NCBI GenBank assembly: GCA_034421095.1
Contig: DAOUKR010000009.1
Span: 1-64,000 of the forward strand
Origin: JAGWBG01 sp034421095
Lineage (GTDB): Bacteria > Chloroflexota > Dehalococcoidia > Lucifugimonadales > JAGWBF01
Reading direction: 5' to 3'
DNA length: 64,000 nt
Under the pieces are notes generated by a model. That model ran no database searches. It was given only the letters and a program-made list of their open reading frames with translations, and had not been told where the DNA came from. The position numbers and the translations under genes were made by a program. Position 1 is the first letter of the stretch. Each line of letters begins with the position of its first letter. Of the stretch, positions 49,600-57,477 are shown one piece after another.

Positions 49600-50718
49600 G
49601 TGAGCCTGCGCCCCCCTTCCCGTAGACTCTTGGCATTAGGTCTATCGGTGGCCGTCATCCTGATACTGATGGCCTGTACGCCTTCGCACAACCAGTCCAC
49701 CTTCGACCCTCTTGGCCCTGTTGCGGAGAAGCAGCTAACCCTGTTCAATATAATCTTCTGGGCAGCCGTGTTTGTTTTCATCGTCGTTGGGGGTGCGCTG
49801 ATTTACACGGTCATTCGCTTTCGCAGAAGGGCGGGGCAAACTGAGATACCAGCCCAGACCCACGGCAATACGCCCCTGGAAATCGGGTGGACCATTGCCC
49901 CCGCCATTGTGCTCCTCGTCGTTGCCGTGCCCACCGTAATCTACATATTCGATATCGCTGGCGAACCCCCGCCCGATGCCCTGGAAGTGAACGTCATCGG
50001 GCATCAGTGGTGGTGGGAATTCGAATATCCCGAACAGAACGTGGTCACCGCCAATGAACTGCACATACCCGTTGACGTGCCGGTAAAGCTCAATCTGACC
50101 TCCGATGACGTCATTCACAGCTTCTGGGTTCCAAAGCTGGCCGGCAAGCAGGACGTAATACCCACGAACCTAAACACAATGCAGTTTACCGCTAGCGGGT
50201 CCGATATTGATACCTTGCCGGCCATTCTTTACGGGCAATGCGCAGAGTTCTGCGGGGTGGCCCACGCTCACATGAGGTTCCGGGTGGTTGTCCAATCACA
50301 GGAGGACTTCGATGGATGGGTGGCAAACTACCACGAGATTGCCTCTCGCCCCCCCCCAACCGGCGATACGGAGGAGGCGAAAGGTTTCACCGCCTTCGCC
50401 AGCCGTGGCTGTCTCCTGTGCCACAAGACCGATGGCCCGGCCTCGGTCGAAATACGCCAGTCCCTCAAGGATGCCTTCGAGAGGGGCGAGTTGCGCTTTC
50501 CCGCCCCGAATCTCACCAATTTCGGGGGCCGCACAACCATGGCCTCGGGGATGATCGACCTCAATCGGGAGAATCTCATAGAGTGGCTACGCGACCCCGA
50601 TGGCGTCAAGGAGGGCAACCGCATGGCCGAACTGGCGAACGTTTACATAGACCCGGATGCCGAACTGACTGATGAGGAGATTTCGGCACTGGCTGCCTAT
50701 CTGTTGAGCTTGAAGTGA
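49600..50718 (+). CDS. coxB: cytochrome c oxidase subunit II with fused cytochrome c domain
   Basis: A 372-residue caa3-type subunit II. A lipoprotein signal (LILMACTPS) is followed by two helices and the CuA domain, with GHQWWWEFEYP and the copper ligands in YGQCAEFCGVAHAHMRF plus the earlier His of DVIHSFW. A single c-type heme motif GCLLCHKT is at about residue 270 with a downstream Met (ASGM or GNRM). The start is GTG behind aaggagacaag. Confidence 0.95.
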   Translation: MSLRPPSRRLLALGLSVAVILILMACTPSHNQSTFDPLGPVAEKQLTLFNIIFWAAVFVFIVVGGALIYTVIRFRRRAGQTEIPAQTHGNTPLEIGWTIAPAIVLLVVAVPTVIYIFDIAGEPPPDALEVNVIGHQWWWEFEYPEQNVVTANELHIPVDVPVKLNLTSDDVIHSFWVPKLAGKQDVIPTNLNTMQFTASGSDIDTLPAILYGQCAEFCGVAHAHMRFRVVVQSQEDFDGWVANYHEIASRPPPTGDTEEAKGFTAFASRGCLLCHKTDGPASVEIRQSLKDAFERGELRFPAPNLTNFGGRTTMASGMIDLNRENLIEWLRDPDGVKEGNRMAELANVYIDPDAELTDEEISALAAYLLSLK

Positions 50719-50786
50719 GCCAAGGGGACACGGAACACGTTATAATCAAAAGGTATACCATTCAACGGTAAGGTCGGGGGTAGGCA

Positions 50787-52742
50787 ATGGTAACCATAAG
50801 CGGGACGATAACCGGCGCACTGAGACGCCCCACCAGCTACGAAGGGTGGTGGAGTTGGGTCACTACCGTTGACCACAAGCGAATAGGCATACTATACGGC
50901 GTCACAGCCTTCATATTCTTCCTGCTGGCCGGCGTAGAGGCGCTCATGATGCGGGTGCAGCTTTCGGGGTCGAACCAGGATATTGTAAGTCCCGAGGTCT
51001 TCAGCCAGCTGTTCACCATGCACGCCCTGAGCATGATATTTCTGGCTATAATGCCCCTGAGCGCAGCCTTCTTCAACTTCATGATACCGTTGATGATCGG
51101 CGCGCGAGACGTGGCCTTCCCGCGCCTTAACGCCCTGAGCTACTGGATATTTCTGACCGGCGGCATCCTGTTGAACAGCAGCTGGTTTCTGGGCGGGGCT
51201 CCCAACTGCGGATGGTTCTGCTACAGCAACCTCTCGGACGGGGTCTTCAATCCCGGGCGGGGCGTGGACTTCTACACTGTGGGCCTTCTGATACTGGGGA
51301 CCGCTACGATGGCGGCTGGGTTCAACTTTATCGTTACCATCATCAACATGCGTGCACCGGGCATGTCCCTCATGCGGATGCCCGTATTCGTCTGGATGAC
51401 CCTGGTCACGTCCTTCCTGATTATCCTGGCTTTCCCGGTTATCACCGTGGGCCTCATAGAGCTTCTGTTCGACCGCACCTTTGGCACCAGCTTCTTCGAC
51501 CCCTCTGGTGGAGGCGACCCCGTGCTCTGGCAGCACCTATTCTGGGTGTTCGGGCATCCGGAGGTGTACATCCTGATTCTGCCTGCCATGGGTATCATCT
51601 CGGAAATATTGCCCACTTTCTCCCGCAAGCCTCTGTTCGGCTACCCTGTCATAGTCCTTTCGGGGGTGATCATCGGCTTTATGGGTTGGGGCGTATGGAG
51701 CCATCACATGTTCACAGTGGGGCTGGGACCATACGCCAACGCCGCCTTTGCCGGTAGCACCATGGTGATAGCCATACCAACCGGCGTAAAGATTTTCAAC
51801 TGGATTGCCACCATGTGGGGAGGGTCGGTCAATATAAAAACTGCCCTGCTCTTTGCCGTGGGCTTCGTCTTTCTGTTCATCATAGGCGGGCTGAGCGGCG
51901 TGATGCACGCATCTCCCCCCTCGGATGCCCAACAGCAGGACACCTATTTCATTGTCGCCCACATACATTACGTCCTGTTCGGCGGCAGCATATTCGCCAT
52001 CTTCGCAGGGGCATACTACTGGTGGCCCAAGATGACCGGCCGCATGCTAAGCGAGCCCCTGGGCAAGCTCCACTTCTGGCTGATGTTCATAGGCATGAAT
52101 GTCACCTTCTTCCCGATGCACTTCCTGGGGTTGGACGGGATGACGCGCCGCATACATACTTACGACTCAGGCATGGGCTGGGACCTCTGGAACGGGGTGG
52201 CTACGGCCGGTGCCTTCATCATGGCTGTATCCATGCTCGTCTTCCTGCATAACGCTTTACGCAGCCTGCGAAAGGGAGAGCGGGCCGGAAACGACCCCTG
52301 GGACGGCAGGACACTGGAGTGGACTACTTCCTCACCGCCACCCGTATACAACTTTGCCACCATACCGACGGCAAACAGCCGAGACTCCTTCTGGGAAGAG
52401 AAGCACGGCAACGGCGGGCACGGCAGCCCCCCCATTCCCGTAGCCGGCGGCGCAGAGCCCGCCGACGCCCATGGGGAGCATACGGCAGCCGGGAGCGCCC
52501 ATGCCGCCACGTCCGAGCACGCCGGTGGACACCAGGAGGGCCATCACAGTATTCACATGCCCGGGCAGTCCTATTACCCTGTGATAATAGCCGTAGGACT
52601 GACGGCGGCGGGATACGGTGTGATTTTTCATGAGACATTTACCTGGGCTTTGGCCGCGGTGGGGACCGCCGTAGCGCTGATTGGCACCTATGCCTGGTCC
52701 TTCGAGCCGGCCTCCGAGGAGCCGGAACCGTCGGATGAATGA
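50787..52742 (+). CDS. coxA: cytochrome c oxidase subunit I, C-terminally extended
   Basis: A 651-residue heme-copper oxidase catalytic subunit. The low-spin heme His is in TMHALSMIF (about residue 79). The CuB ligands are in FGHPEVYILILP (about 255; the Glu and the His-Tyr pair mark an A1-type oxidase) and SHHMFTVG (about 306), and both hemes in VAHIHYVLFGG (about 391). After residue 530 come a histidine-rich linker with 8 His in about 35 residues and two more hydrophobic helices not found in short subunits I. Confidence 0.96.
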   Translation: MVTISGTITGALRRPTSYEGWWSWVTTVDHKRIGILYGVTAFIFFLLAGVEALMMRVQLSGSNQDIVSPEVFSQLFTMHALSMIFLAIMPLSAAFFNFMIPLMIGARDVAFPRLNALSYWIFLTGGILLNSSWFLGGAPNCGWFCYSNLSDGVFNPGRGVDFYTVGLLILGTATMAAGFNFIVTIINMRAPGMSLMRMPVFVWMTLVTSFLIILAFPVITVGLIELLFDRTFGTSFFDPSGGGDPVLWQHLFWVFGHPEVYILILPAMGIISEILPTFSRKPLFGYPVIVLSGVIIGFMGWGVWSHHMFTVGLGPYANAAFAGSTMVIAIPTGVKIFNWIATMWGGSVNIKTALLFAVGFVFLFIIGGLSGVMHASPPSDAQQQDTYFIVAHIHYVLFGGSIFAIFAGAYYWWPKMTGRMLSEPLGKLHFWLMFIGMNVTFFPMHFLGLDGMTRRIHTYDSGMGWDLWNGVATAGAFIMAVSMLVFLHNALRSLRKGERAGNDPWDGRTLEWTTSSPPPVYNFATIPTANSRDSFWEEKHGNGGHGSPPIPVAGGAEPADAHGEHTAAGSAHAATSEHAGGHQEGHHSIHMPGQSYYPVIIAVGLTAAGYGVIFHETFTWALAAVGTAVALIGTYAWSFEPASEEPEPSDE

Positions 52743-52768
52743 ACCTCAAATAGGGAGGGCCTGATACA

Positions 52769-53479
52769 TTGCACGACCCATCAATAACGGGTCACGAGGC
52801 TGTAGTAGAGGAAACTACTACAGGATTAAACCATAGAAAAATGCTCATGTGGTTGTTCCTGGGCTCCGACTGCCTTTTTTTCGGTGCCCTGATTTCCACC
52901 TACCTGATATATCGTGGACAGAGCCTTGTAGGACCCTTCCCCAACGACGTTTTTGACATTCCCACTACCTCTGTAAGCACCTTCGCCCTGCTCATGAGCA
53001 GCATGGCGATGGTGTTGGCCTACGCGTCCATAAACCGGGGGGACATGAAAGCCTTCAGGGCATGGCTGCTCTGTACGTGCCTTCTGGGCACCACCTTCTT
53101 GGCATTCCAGACTTTCGAGTTCTACGAGTTCGCCAACCACGAGCGAGTAATCGAGTGTACGCCCGAATCCCTGGTCCAGGAGTGCCTCGACGGTCATGCA
53201 GAGTACGAAGAGGATTACGGCCTGACCCCGCGCACCAACCTGTTCGGCACCACCTTCTTCGTGCTGACAGGCTTCCACGGCGCCCACGTGACCGTGGGGG
53301 TTATCTGGCTCCTCTCCATTGTGGGTTATTCTGTACTGGGCGGGAGAAAAGCGACGAGAGTCCTTTCCGATAGAGAGGCCCTTAGCGTGGACCTGGCCGC
53401 CCTGTACTGGCACTTTGTGGACATCGTCTGGATAGTCATATTCGCGGTGGTTTACCTTATCGGCGTAGGAGTTACGTGA
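52769..53479 (+). CDS. coxC: cytochrome c oxidase subunit III
   Basis: A 236-residue subunit III with five or so helices. Landmarks are MLMWLFLGSDCLFFGALISTY, TFLAFQTFEFYEF, LTGFHGAHVTVGVIW and LYWHFVDIVWIVIFAVVYL. The start is TTG (52769) with agggagg upstream. A loop of about 40 residues with ECTPESLVQECLDGH (two Cys) lies before the fourth helix and is not common in the family. Confidence 0.93.
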   Translation: MHDPSITGHEAVVEETTTGLNHRKMLMWLFLGSDCLFFGALISTYLIYRGQSLVGPFPNDVFDIPTTSVSTFALLMSSMAMVLAYASINRGDMKAFRAWLLCTCLLGTTFLAFQTFEFYEFANHERVIECTPESLVQECLDGHAEYEEDYGLTPRTNLFGTTFFVLTGFHGAHVTVGVIWLLSIVGYSVLGGRKATRVLSDREALSVDLAALYWHFVDIVWIVIFAVVYLIGVGVT

Positions 53480-53538
53480 AGACGTGGGCGCTATCATAGC
53501 TACAGTACCAGGTCCATGTGACATGAGAGGAAGCATAT

Positions 53539-54318
53539 ATGGCTGAAACATCACAGCCACGTCAGGGGGCGCATCCAACCCCACAGACCTACCTGAAAGT
53601 GGCCACGCTTCTCGTCATCTTGACGGTCGTAGAAGTGGCGGTATTGTACATAGACCCCCTCAGGCCTGCTTTCTTGCCCCTTTTCCTGGTGCTTTCCGTG
53701 GCCAAGTTCTGCCTCGTCGTGATGTTCTACATGCACCTGAAATTCGATAGCCGTCTGTTCTCCTGGGTCTTTGTTGGAGGGCTGCTCCTGGCCGTGGCGG
53801 TAGCGATAGTGCTGATGTCCCTGTTCCAGGTCATTTCCACAGTGGCGAACCCCCGGGAGGAAGGCGAAGTTGCCCTGGTATCCGAGGTCGAGCCTGATGT
53901 TGAGATTCCTGTGCTCGTTGAGACTCCTGCGGAAGAGGTTCCTGTGTCGCCACCGGAGACCGGACAGGCGGAGACCCCCCCAAACGGCGGCCTTGTCGCC
54001 ATGGGCCAGGAGATTTTCATGGTCGCACCGCCTAGTGTGGGGCCGCAAGCCCTTTGGTGCAATACCTGCCATCAGATAGAAGGCTTGGCTGCCGGACTGA
54101 TTGGCCCGGACCTCACCCATATAGCCACCGATGCAGGCACCCGGAGACCGGGTATGTCGGCGGAACAGTACATCAGAGAGTCCATCGCGAACCCCGAAGT
54201 GTTCATTCCTGAAGGGATCGAGCGTGCTACAGCGGGCCTGATGACTGATGCCATCACCAGCGGTTTGACTGATGAGCAGGTAGATGCACTGGTGGCTTTC
54301 CTGATGACCCTTGAGTGA
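53539..54318 (+). CDS. cytochrome c oxidase subunit IV fused to a cytochrome c domain
   Basis: A 259-residue fusion. The first 100 residues form a bacterial subunit IV with three helices (VATLLVILTVVEVAVLYI, FLPLFLVLSVAKFCLVVMFYMHLKF and the helix to 100). A Pro/Glu-rich linker (about 110-150) leads to a monoheme cytochrome c domain with LWCNTCHQIEG, GLIGPDLTHI and a Met ligand in TAGLMTDA, ending VDALVAFLMTLE. Fusing subunit IV to its own electron carrier is unusual. Confidence 0.9.
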   Translation: MAETSQPRQGAHPTPQTYLKVATLLVILTVVEVAVLYIDPLRPAFLPLFLVLSVAKFCLVVMFYMHLKFDSRLFSWVFVGGLLLAVAVAIVLMSLFQVISTVANPREEGEVALVSEVEPDVEIPVLVETPAEEVPVSPPETGQAETPPNGGLVAMGQEIFMVAPPSVGPQALWCNTCHQIEGLAAGLIGPDLTHIATDAGTRRPGMSAEQYIRESIANPEVFIPEGIERATAGLMTDAITSGLTDEQVDALVAFLMTLE

Positions 54319-54356
54319 TTGGCATCCTCTGAGCAACCGTCTCCCAGGAGCTTACC

Positions 54357-55232
54357 TTGCCCGAATCTGCAGTCGAATTTTCCTGGACGGCCTGGCACGG
54401 GCACCCCAGCGTGGTTATTGGGCTTCTAGCTCTCACCGGCGCGTACTTACTGGGTGTTGGGCCATTGCGCCGACGATATGGCTGGGCGGAGCGGGTCGAG
54501 GCAAGCCAGGTGACAATTTTCCTCATTGGCATACTGATTCTCTTCATCGCTCTGCTTTCGCCCATCCACGAATTGGGAGACAATTACCTTTTCAGCGCCC
54601 ACATGGTCCAACATCTGCTCCTCATATCGGTGGTGTGCCCACTACTGCTGCTGGGGACACCCGCCTGGTTGCTGCGACCCATGCTGAGGCATCCGCGAGT
54701 CATGGGAGTTGCTCGTACGCTGACTCGCCCCGTAGTGGCTTTCGTTCTATTCAATCTTGTCTTCGCTTTCTGGCACCTGCCGGTGCTTTACGACCTGGCA
54801 CTGCGGGAACAGGGGATTCATATCCTCGAGCATCTCATGTTCCTCGGCGCCGGGTTGATAATGTGGTGGCCAATCTTGAGTCCCATGCCCGAGCTGCCTC
54901 GCTCTCCCTATGTTGTCCAGATGCTGTACCTTTTCCTCCAGCCGACGGTCCCGTCAATACTGGGTGCGATTATCACCTTTTCAGACGGAACTCTGTACGA
55001 GTGGTACGCGGAAGCACCCCGGATATGGGGCATATCGGCTCACGCCGACCAGCAGATTGGCGGCCTCATCATGTGGATTCCCGGCGGCCTGGCCTTCCTG
55101 CTCACCCTGATGGTGATATTCCTCATCTGGGCAAGCAAGGAGGAATCCCGGGCGCAGCACAACAACATGGGGTTGAGACCGGGTGGCAATTTAAGCTATG
55201 CTGATGACGTAACCACAAAGGAGAGAAGCTAA
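54357..55232 (+). CDS. ctaG: caa3-type cytochrome c oxidase assembly factor CtaG
   Basis: A 291-residue membrane protein of the caa3_CtaG family. About seven helices with conserved His residues: HGHPSVVIGLLAL near the start, SPIHELGDNYLFSAHMVQHLLL and FWHLPVLYDLALREQGIHILEHLMF (split by loops). The family helps CuB insertion in some oxidases. The start is TTG; it overlaps the next gene's ATG (TAATG). Confidence 0.88.
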   Translation: MPESAVEFSWTAWHGHPSVVIGLLALTGAYLLGVGPLRRRYGWAERVEASQVTIFLIGILILFIALLSPIHELGDNYLFSAHMVQHLLLISVVCPLLLLGTPAWLLRPMLRHPRVMGVARTLTRPVVAFVLFNLVFAFWHLPVLYDLALREQGIHILEHLMFLGAGLIMWWPILSPMPELPRSPYVVQMLYLFLQPTVPSILGAIITFSDGTLYEWYAEAPRIWGISAHADQQIGGLIMWIPGGLAFLLTLMVIFLIWASKEESRAQHNNMGLRPGGNLSYADDVTTKERS

Positions 55233-55438
55233 TGAATCGTCTACCCCTTCCCTTCATATTGCCTCTGGCAGCTATCATGTTCGTTGTCATTTGGGGAGGA
55301 GGGCTTGGTGCTATCTTCATCATACTGGACAAGAAGACATCGCTGGACCAATGGGGAGCAGTTATCATAGGGCTGGCTCTGGTAGTGATGGTGCCTCTCA
55401 TTGCGTCTATTGTAGCTCTACCCAAACGTTCAAATTGA
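55232..55438 (+). CDS. small two-helix membrane protein of the oxidase cluster
   Basis: A 68-residue protein with two hydrophobic helices (ILPLAAIMFVVIWGGGLGAIFIIL and VIIGLALVVMVPLIASIVAL) and a short basic tail. It is translated in overlap with ctaG. I do not know its family; position suggests a small oxidase subunit or assembly partner. Gene order places it before sco. Confidence 0.7.
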   Translation: MNRLPLPFILPLAAIMFVVIWGGGLGAIFIILDKKTSLDQWGAVIIGLALVVMVPLIASIVALPKRSN

Positions 55439-55459
55439 CCCCAGCGTATCTAACAATAC

Positions 55460-56179
55460 ATGAAGCTACAGACCGGCCTTCTCCTGGCTCTCGTGCTAAT
55501 CTCAGTCGTATCCTGCTCCGGCCCCGACTCCTTCCAGGGGACCGAGTTGGACTCCCCTGACATCGCTCCTCCCTTCCGGCTCGTTAACCAGTTCGGTAAC
55601 TCTGTGGCCCTGTCCGATATGGCAGGGAAGGTTGTGGTGCTGACTTTCCTCTACACCAACTGTCCGGATATATGTCCCCTTACCACAGAGACCCTTCGGC
55701 GCGCCCACGTGATACTGGGCAACGATTCAAACCAGATAGAGATGGTGGCAATCTCGGTAGACCCTCAGCGAGATTCCGTTGAAAGTGCCTACCGGTATTC
55801 CGATGAAAGGGATATGTTGGACCGATGGCACTATCTGGTAGGGAGCGCGGAGCAGCTTGAGCCTGTCTGGAAGTCCTACTGGCTGGACCCGATACAAGAA
55901 GATACAAACGGCGCAGGCGACCCACTTGATGTCGAACATGGCAATGGAGAAGTCGCTTCAAGAATCCCCACCTTGAGAGCGAGCCTGGGCTCGTCGGCTG
56001 ATGACGGACACGAGTTGGGAGATGTTGCGATGCTCCGCTCGGCGCCTGACAGCTACCTTGTAAACCACACCGCACCGGTTTTCTTGATTGACCGGAAGGG
56101 CTATCGCCGCTCCCTGTTTAGCAGCCTCTCCCTTGACCCCCAACCTCTCGTACATGACATCCGGCTTCTCATAAAGTAA
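55460..56179 (+). CDS. SCO1/SenC-family copper chaperone lipoprotein
   Basis: A 239-residue lipoprotein (lipobox VVSCSG) with a thioredoxin-like fold. The copper ligands are the CxxxC in YTNCPDICPL and the His in LVNHTAPVFLID. SCO proteins deliver copper to the CuA site of subunit II. The region between residues 150 and 200 is longer than in simple SCO proteins. A hairpin follows, shared with the convergent ribosomal operon. Confidence 0.93.
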   Translation: MKLQTGLLLALVLISVVSCSGPDSFQGTELDSPDIAPPFRLVNQFGNSVALSDMAGKVVVLTFLYTNCPDICPLTTETLRRAHVILGNDSNQIEMVAISVDPQRDSVESAYRYSDERDMLDRWHYLVGSAEQLEPVWKSYWLDPIQEDTNGAGDPLDVEHGNGEVASRIPTLRASLGSSADDGHELGDVAMLRSAPDSYLVNHTAPVFLIDRKGYRRSLFSSLSLDPQPLVHDIRLLIK

Positions 56180-56197
56180 GTTGCCAGACAATGAAAA

Positions 56198-56226
56198 GAG
56201 CGCCTCGTAGCTGACTACGGGCGCTC
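56198..56226 (-). terminator. terminator of the infC-rpmI-rplT transcript
   Basis: gagcgcctcgtag pairs with ctacgggcgctc (one bulged base) around a ctga loop. On the minus strand the stem is followed by CTTTTC, so it fits the ribosomal operon. It also lies just after the sco stop, and may stop both converging transcripts. Confidence 0.7.
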
Positions 56227-56253
56227 AACATTTCACCGGTCTTTCCGTTGGTT

Positions 56254-56613
56254 TTAGTTAGTCTGATGCTCTTTGGCCACTCCCACCAGCTTCTCAAAGC
56301 CCTGGGGATCTTTGACAGCCATTTCTGCCAGCATCTTCCTGTTAATCTCTACGTTGGCATTATGGAGTCCGTGGATAAACTGGCTATAGGTGAGGCCCAT
56401 CTGGCGAGCGGCTGCCCCGATGCGCAGTATCCACAGCCTTCGAAAGTCACCCTTTCTTTCCCGCCTGTGGCGATAGGCATGGCTCCACGCGTGAATGAGG
56501 GCCTCTTTGGCCCACTTGTAGTTTCGGTGGGAGGCCCCGTGATACCCTCTAGCCAGGGATAGAATCTTCTTGTGACGGCGGCGCTTGGTGACGCCACGTT
56601 TAACCCTTGTCAA
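56254..56613 (-). CDS. rplT: 50S ribosomal protein L20
   Basis: A 119-residue basic protein needed early in large-subunit assembly. The N-terminus MTRVKRGVTKRRRHKKI and later RKGDFRRLWILRIGAAARQ are typical. The start is TTG (56613) with ccggag upstream. Third in thrS-infC-rpmI-rplT. In other bacteria L20 represses its own operon by binding the leader mRNA; no leader structure was identified here. Confidence 0.95.
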   Translation of the reverse strand: MTRVKRGVTKRRRHKKILSLARGYHGASHRNYKWAKEALIHAWSHAYRHRRERKGDFRRLWILRIGAAARQMGLTYSQFIHGLHNANVEINRKMLAEMAVKDPQGFEKLVGVAKEHQTN

Positions 56614-56639
56614 GATTGCACTCCGGAGAATTGATTTGC

Positions 56640-56840
56640 TTATACGTCATGGGGAAGAAGGCGCTGAATCCGCTTGAAGTCCTTTTTGTCCAACTCGATT
56701 TTGCCATCGTATTGGCGTCGTACCTTTTTGGGCTTCTTGCGCCTCAAATGGCTGCTCATCCTCTTGCGACGCAGGACTTTGCCTGTACCGGTAACGTAAA
56801 AACGGGCCTTAGCCCCCTTGTGTGTCTTCAGTTTGGGCAT
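56640..56840 (-). CDS. rpmI: 50S ribosomal protein L35
   Basis: A 66-residue L35 with MPKLKTHKGAKARF and LRRKRMSSHLRRKK. Its first 32 bases lie inside the 3' end of infC in another frame, so the end of IF3 and the start of L35 share DNA. An ATG start is clear. It is followed by rplT 26 bases later. Confidence 0.95.
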   Translation of the reverse strand: MPKLKTHKGAKARFYVTGTGKVLRRKRMSSHLRRKKPKKVRRQYDGKIELDKKDFKRIQRLLPHDV

Positions 56841-57408
56841 CCTGTACCTCTGCCGCCTTCTTCTCTGCTTTCCTGGCTCCCGGCACCAACACGATGGACA
56901 TCGCCCTGCCTTCCATGCCGGGTGGCCCTTCCAATCGGGCCTCTTCCTGTACCTCGTCCGCTACTCGCTTGAGGAGAGTGACACCTAGCTCACGGTGGGT
57001 ATGTTCACGGCCCCGGAACATGACGGCGACCTTTACCTTGGAGCCGTCGTCTATAAGCTCTTTGACCTTGCGAATTTTGGATGAGAAATCGTGAGTGCCT
57101 ATGTTGGGTCGGAGCCGAACCTCTCGGAGGGCCGTGTTCTTCTGACCCTTCTTGGCTTCTCTCTCCTTTTTGGAGTAGAGATAGCGAAGCTTCCCGTAGT
57201 CCAAGATGCGGCAGACCGGGGGTGCCGCGGTGGGCGCCACTTCCACCAAGTCCAGCCCGCGTTCCCTCGCCATGGTCAACGCCTGGGGTACGCTCATCGT
57301 GCCCAACTGCTCCCCAGAGTCGCCAATCACCAGCACTTCCGGTGCACGAATCCTCTCGTTTACCCTATACTCTCTAGCTATGCTCGAACCCTCCAGCGTG
57401 TTCCCCAC
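56809..57408 (-). CDS. infC: translation initiation factor IF-3
   Basis: A protein of up to 199 residues with both IF-3 domains: REYRVNERIRAPEVLVI at the start, CRILDYGKLRYLYSKK in the linker, and KVKVAVMFRGREHTHRELG in the C-terminal domain. The listed start is GTG 57408, which adds nine residues unlike the family. An ATA at 57379-57381, with ggagg 8 bases before it, begins exactly at the conserved (I/M)AREYRVNER and is the better biological start. The tail (residues 180-199) is a charged extension overlapping rpmI. Confidence 0.93.
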   Translation of the reverse strand: MGNTLEGSSIAREYRVNERIRAPEVLVIGDSGEQLGTMSVPQALTMARERGLDLVEVAPTAAPPVCRILDYGKLRYLYSKKEREAKKGQKNTALREVRLRPNIGTHDFSSKIRKVKELIDDGSKVKVAVMFRGREHTHRELGVTLLKRVADEVQEEARLEGPPGMEGRAMSIVLVPGARKAEKKAAEVQDAQTEDTQGG

Positions 57409-57477
57409 ACTCCCATCGGAAAAGAGGACATCCAGAATATATCACAGGCAAGAAAACAAGTCAATTCCGTCTCTTGT

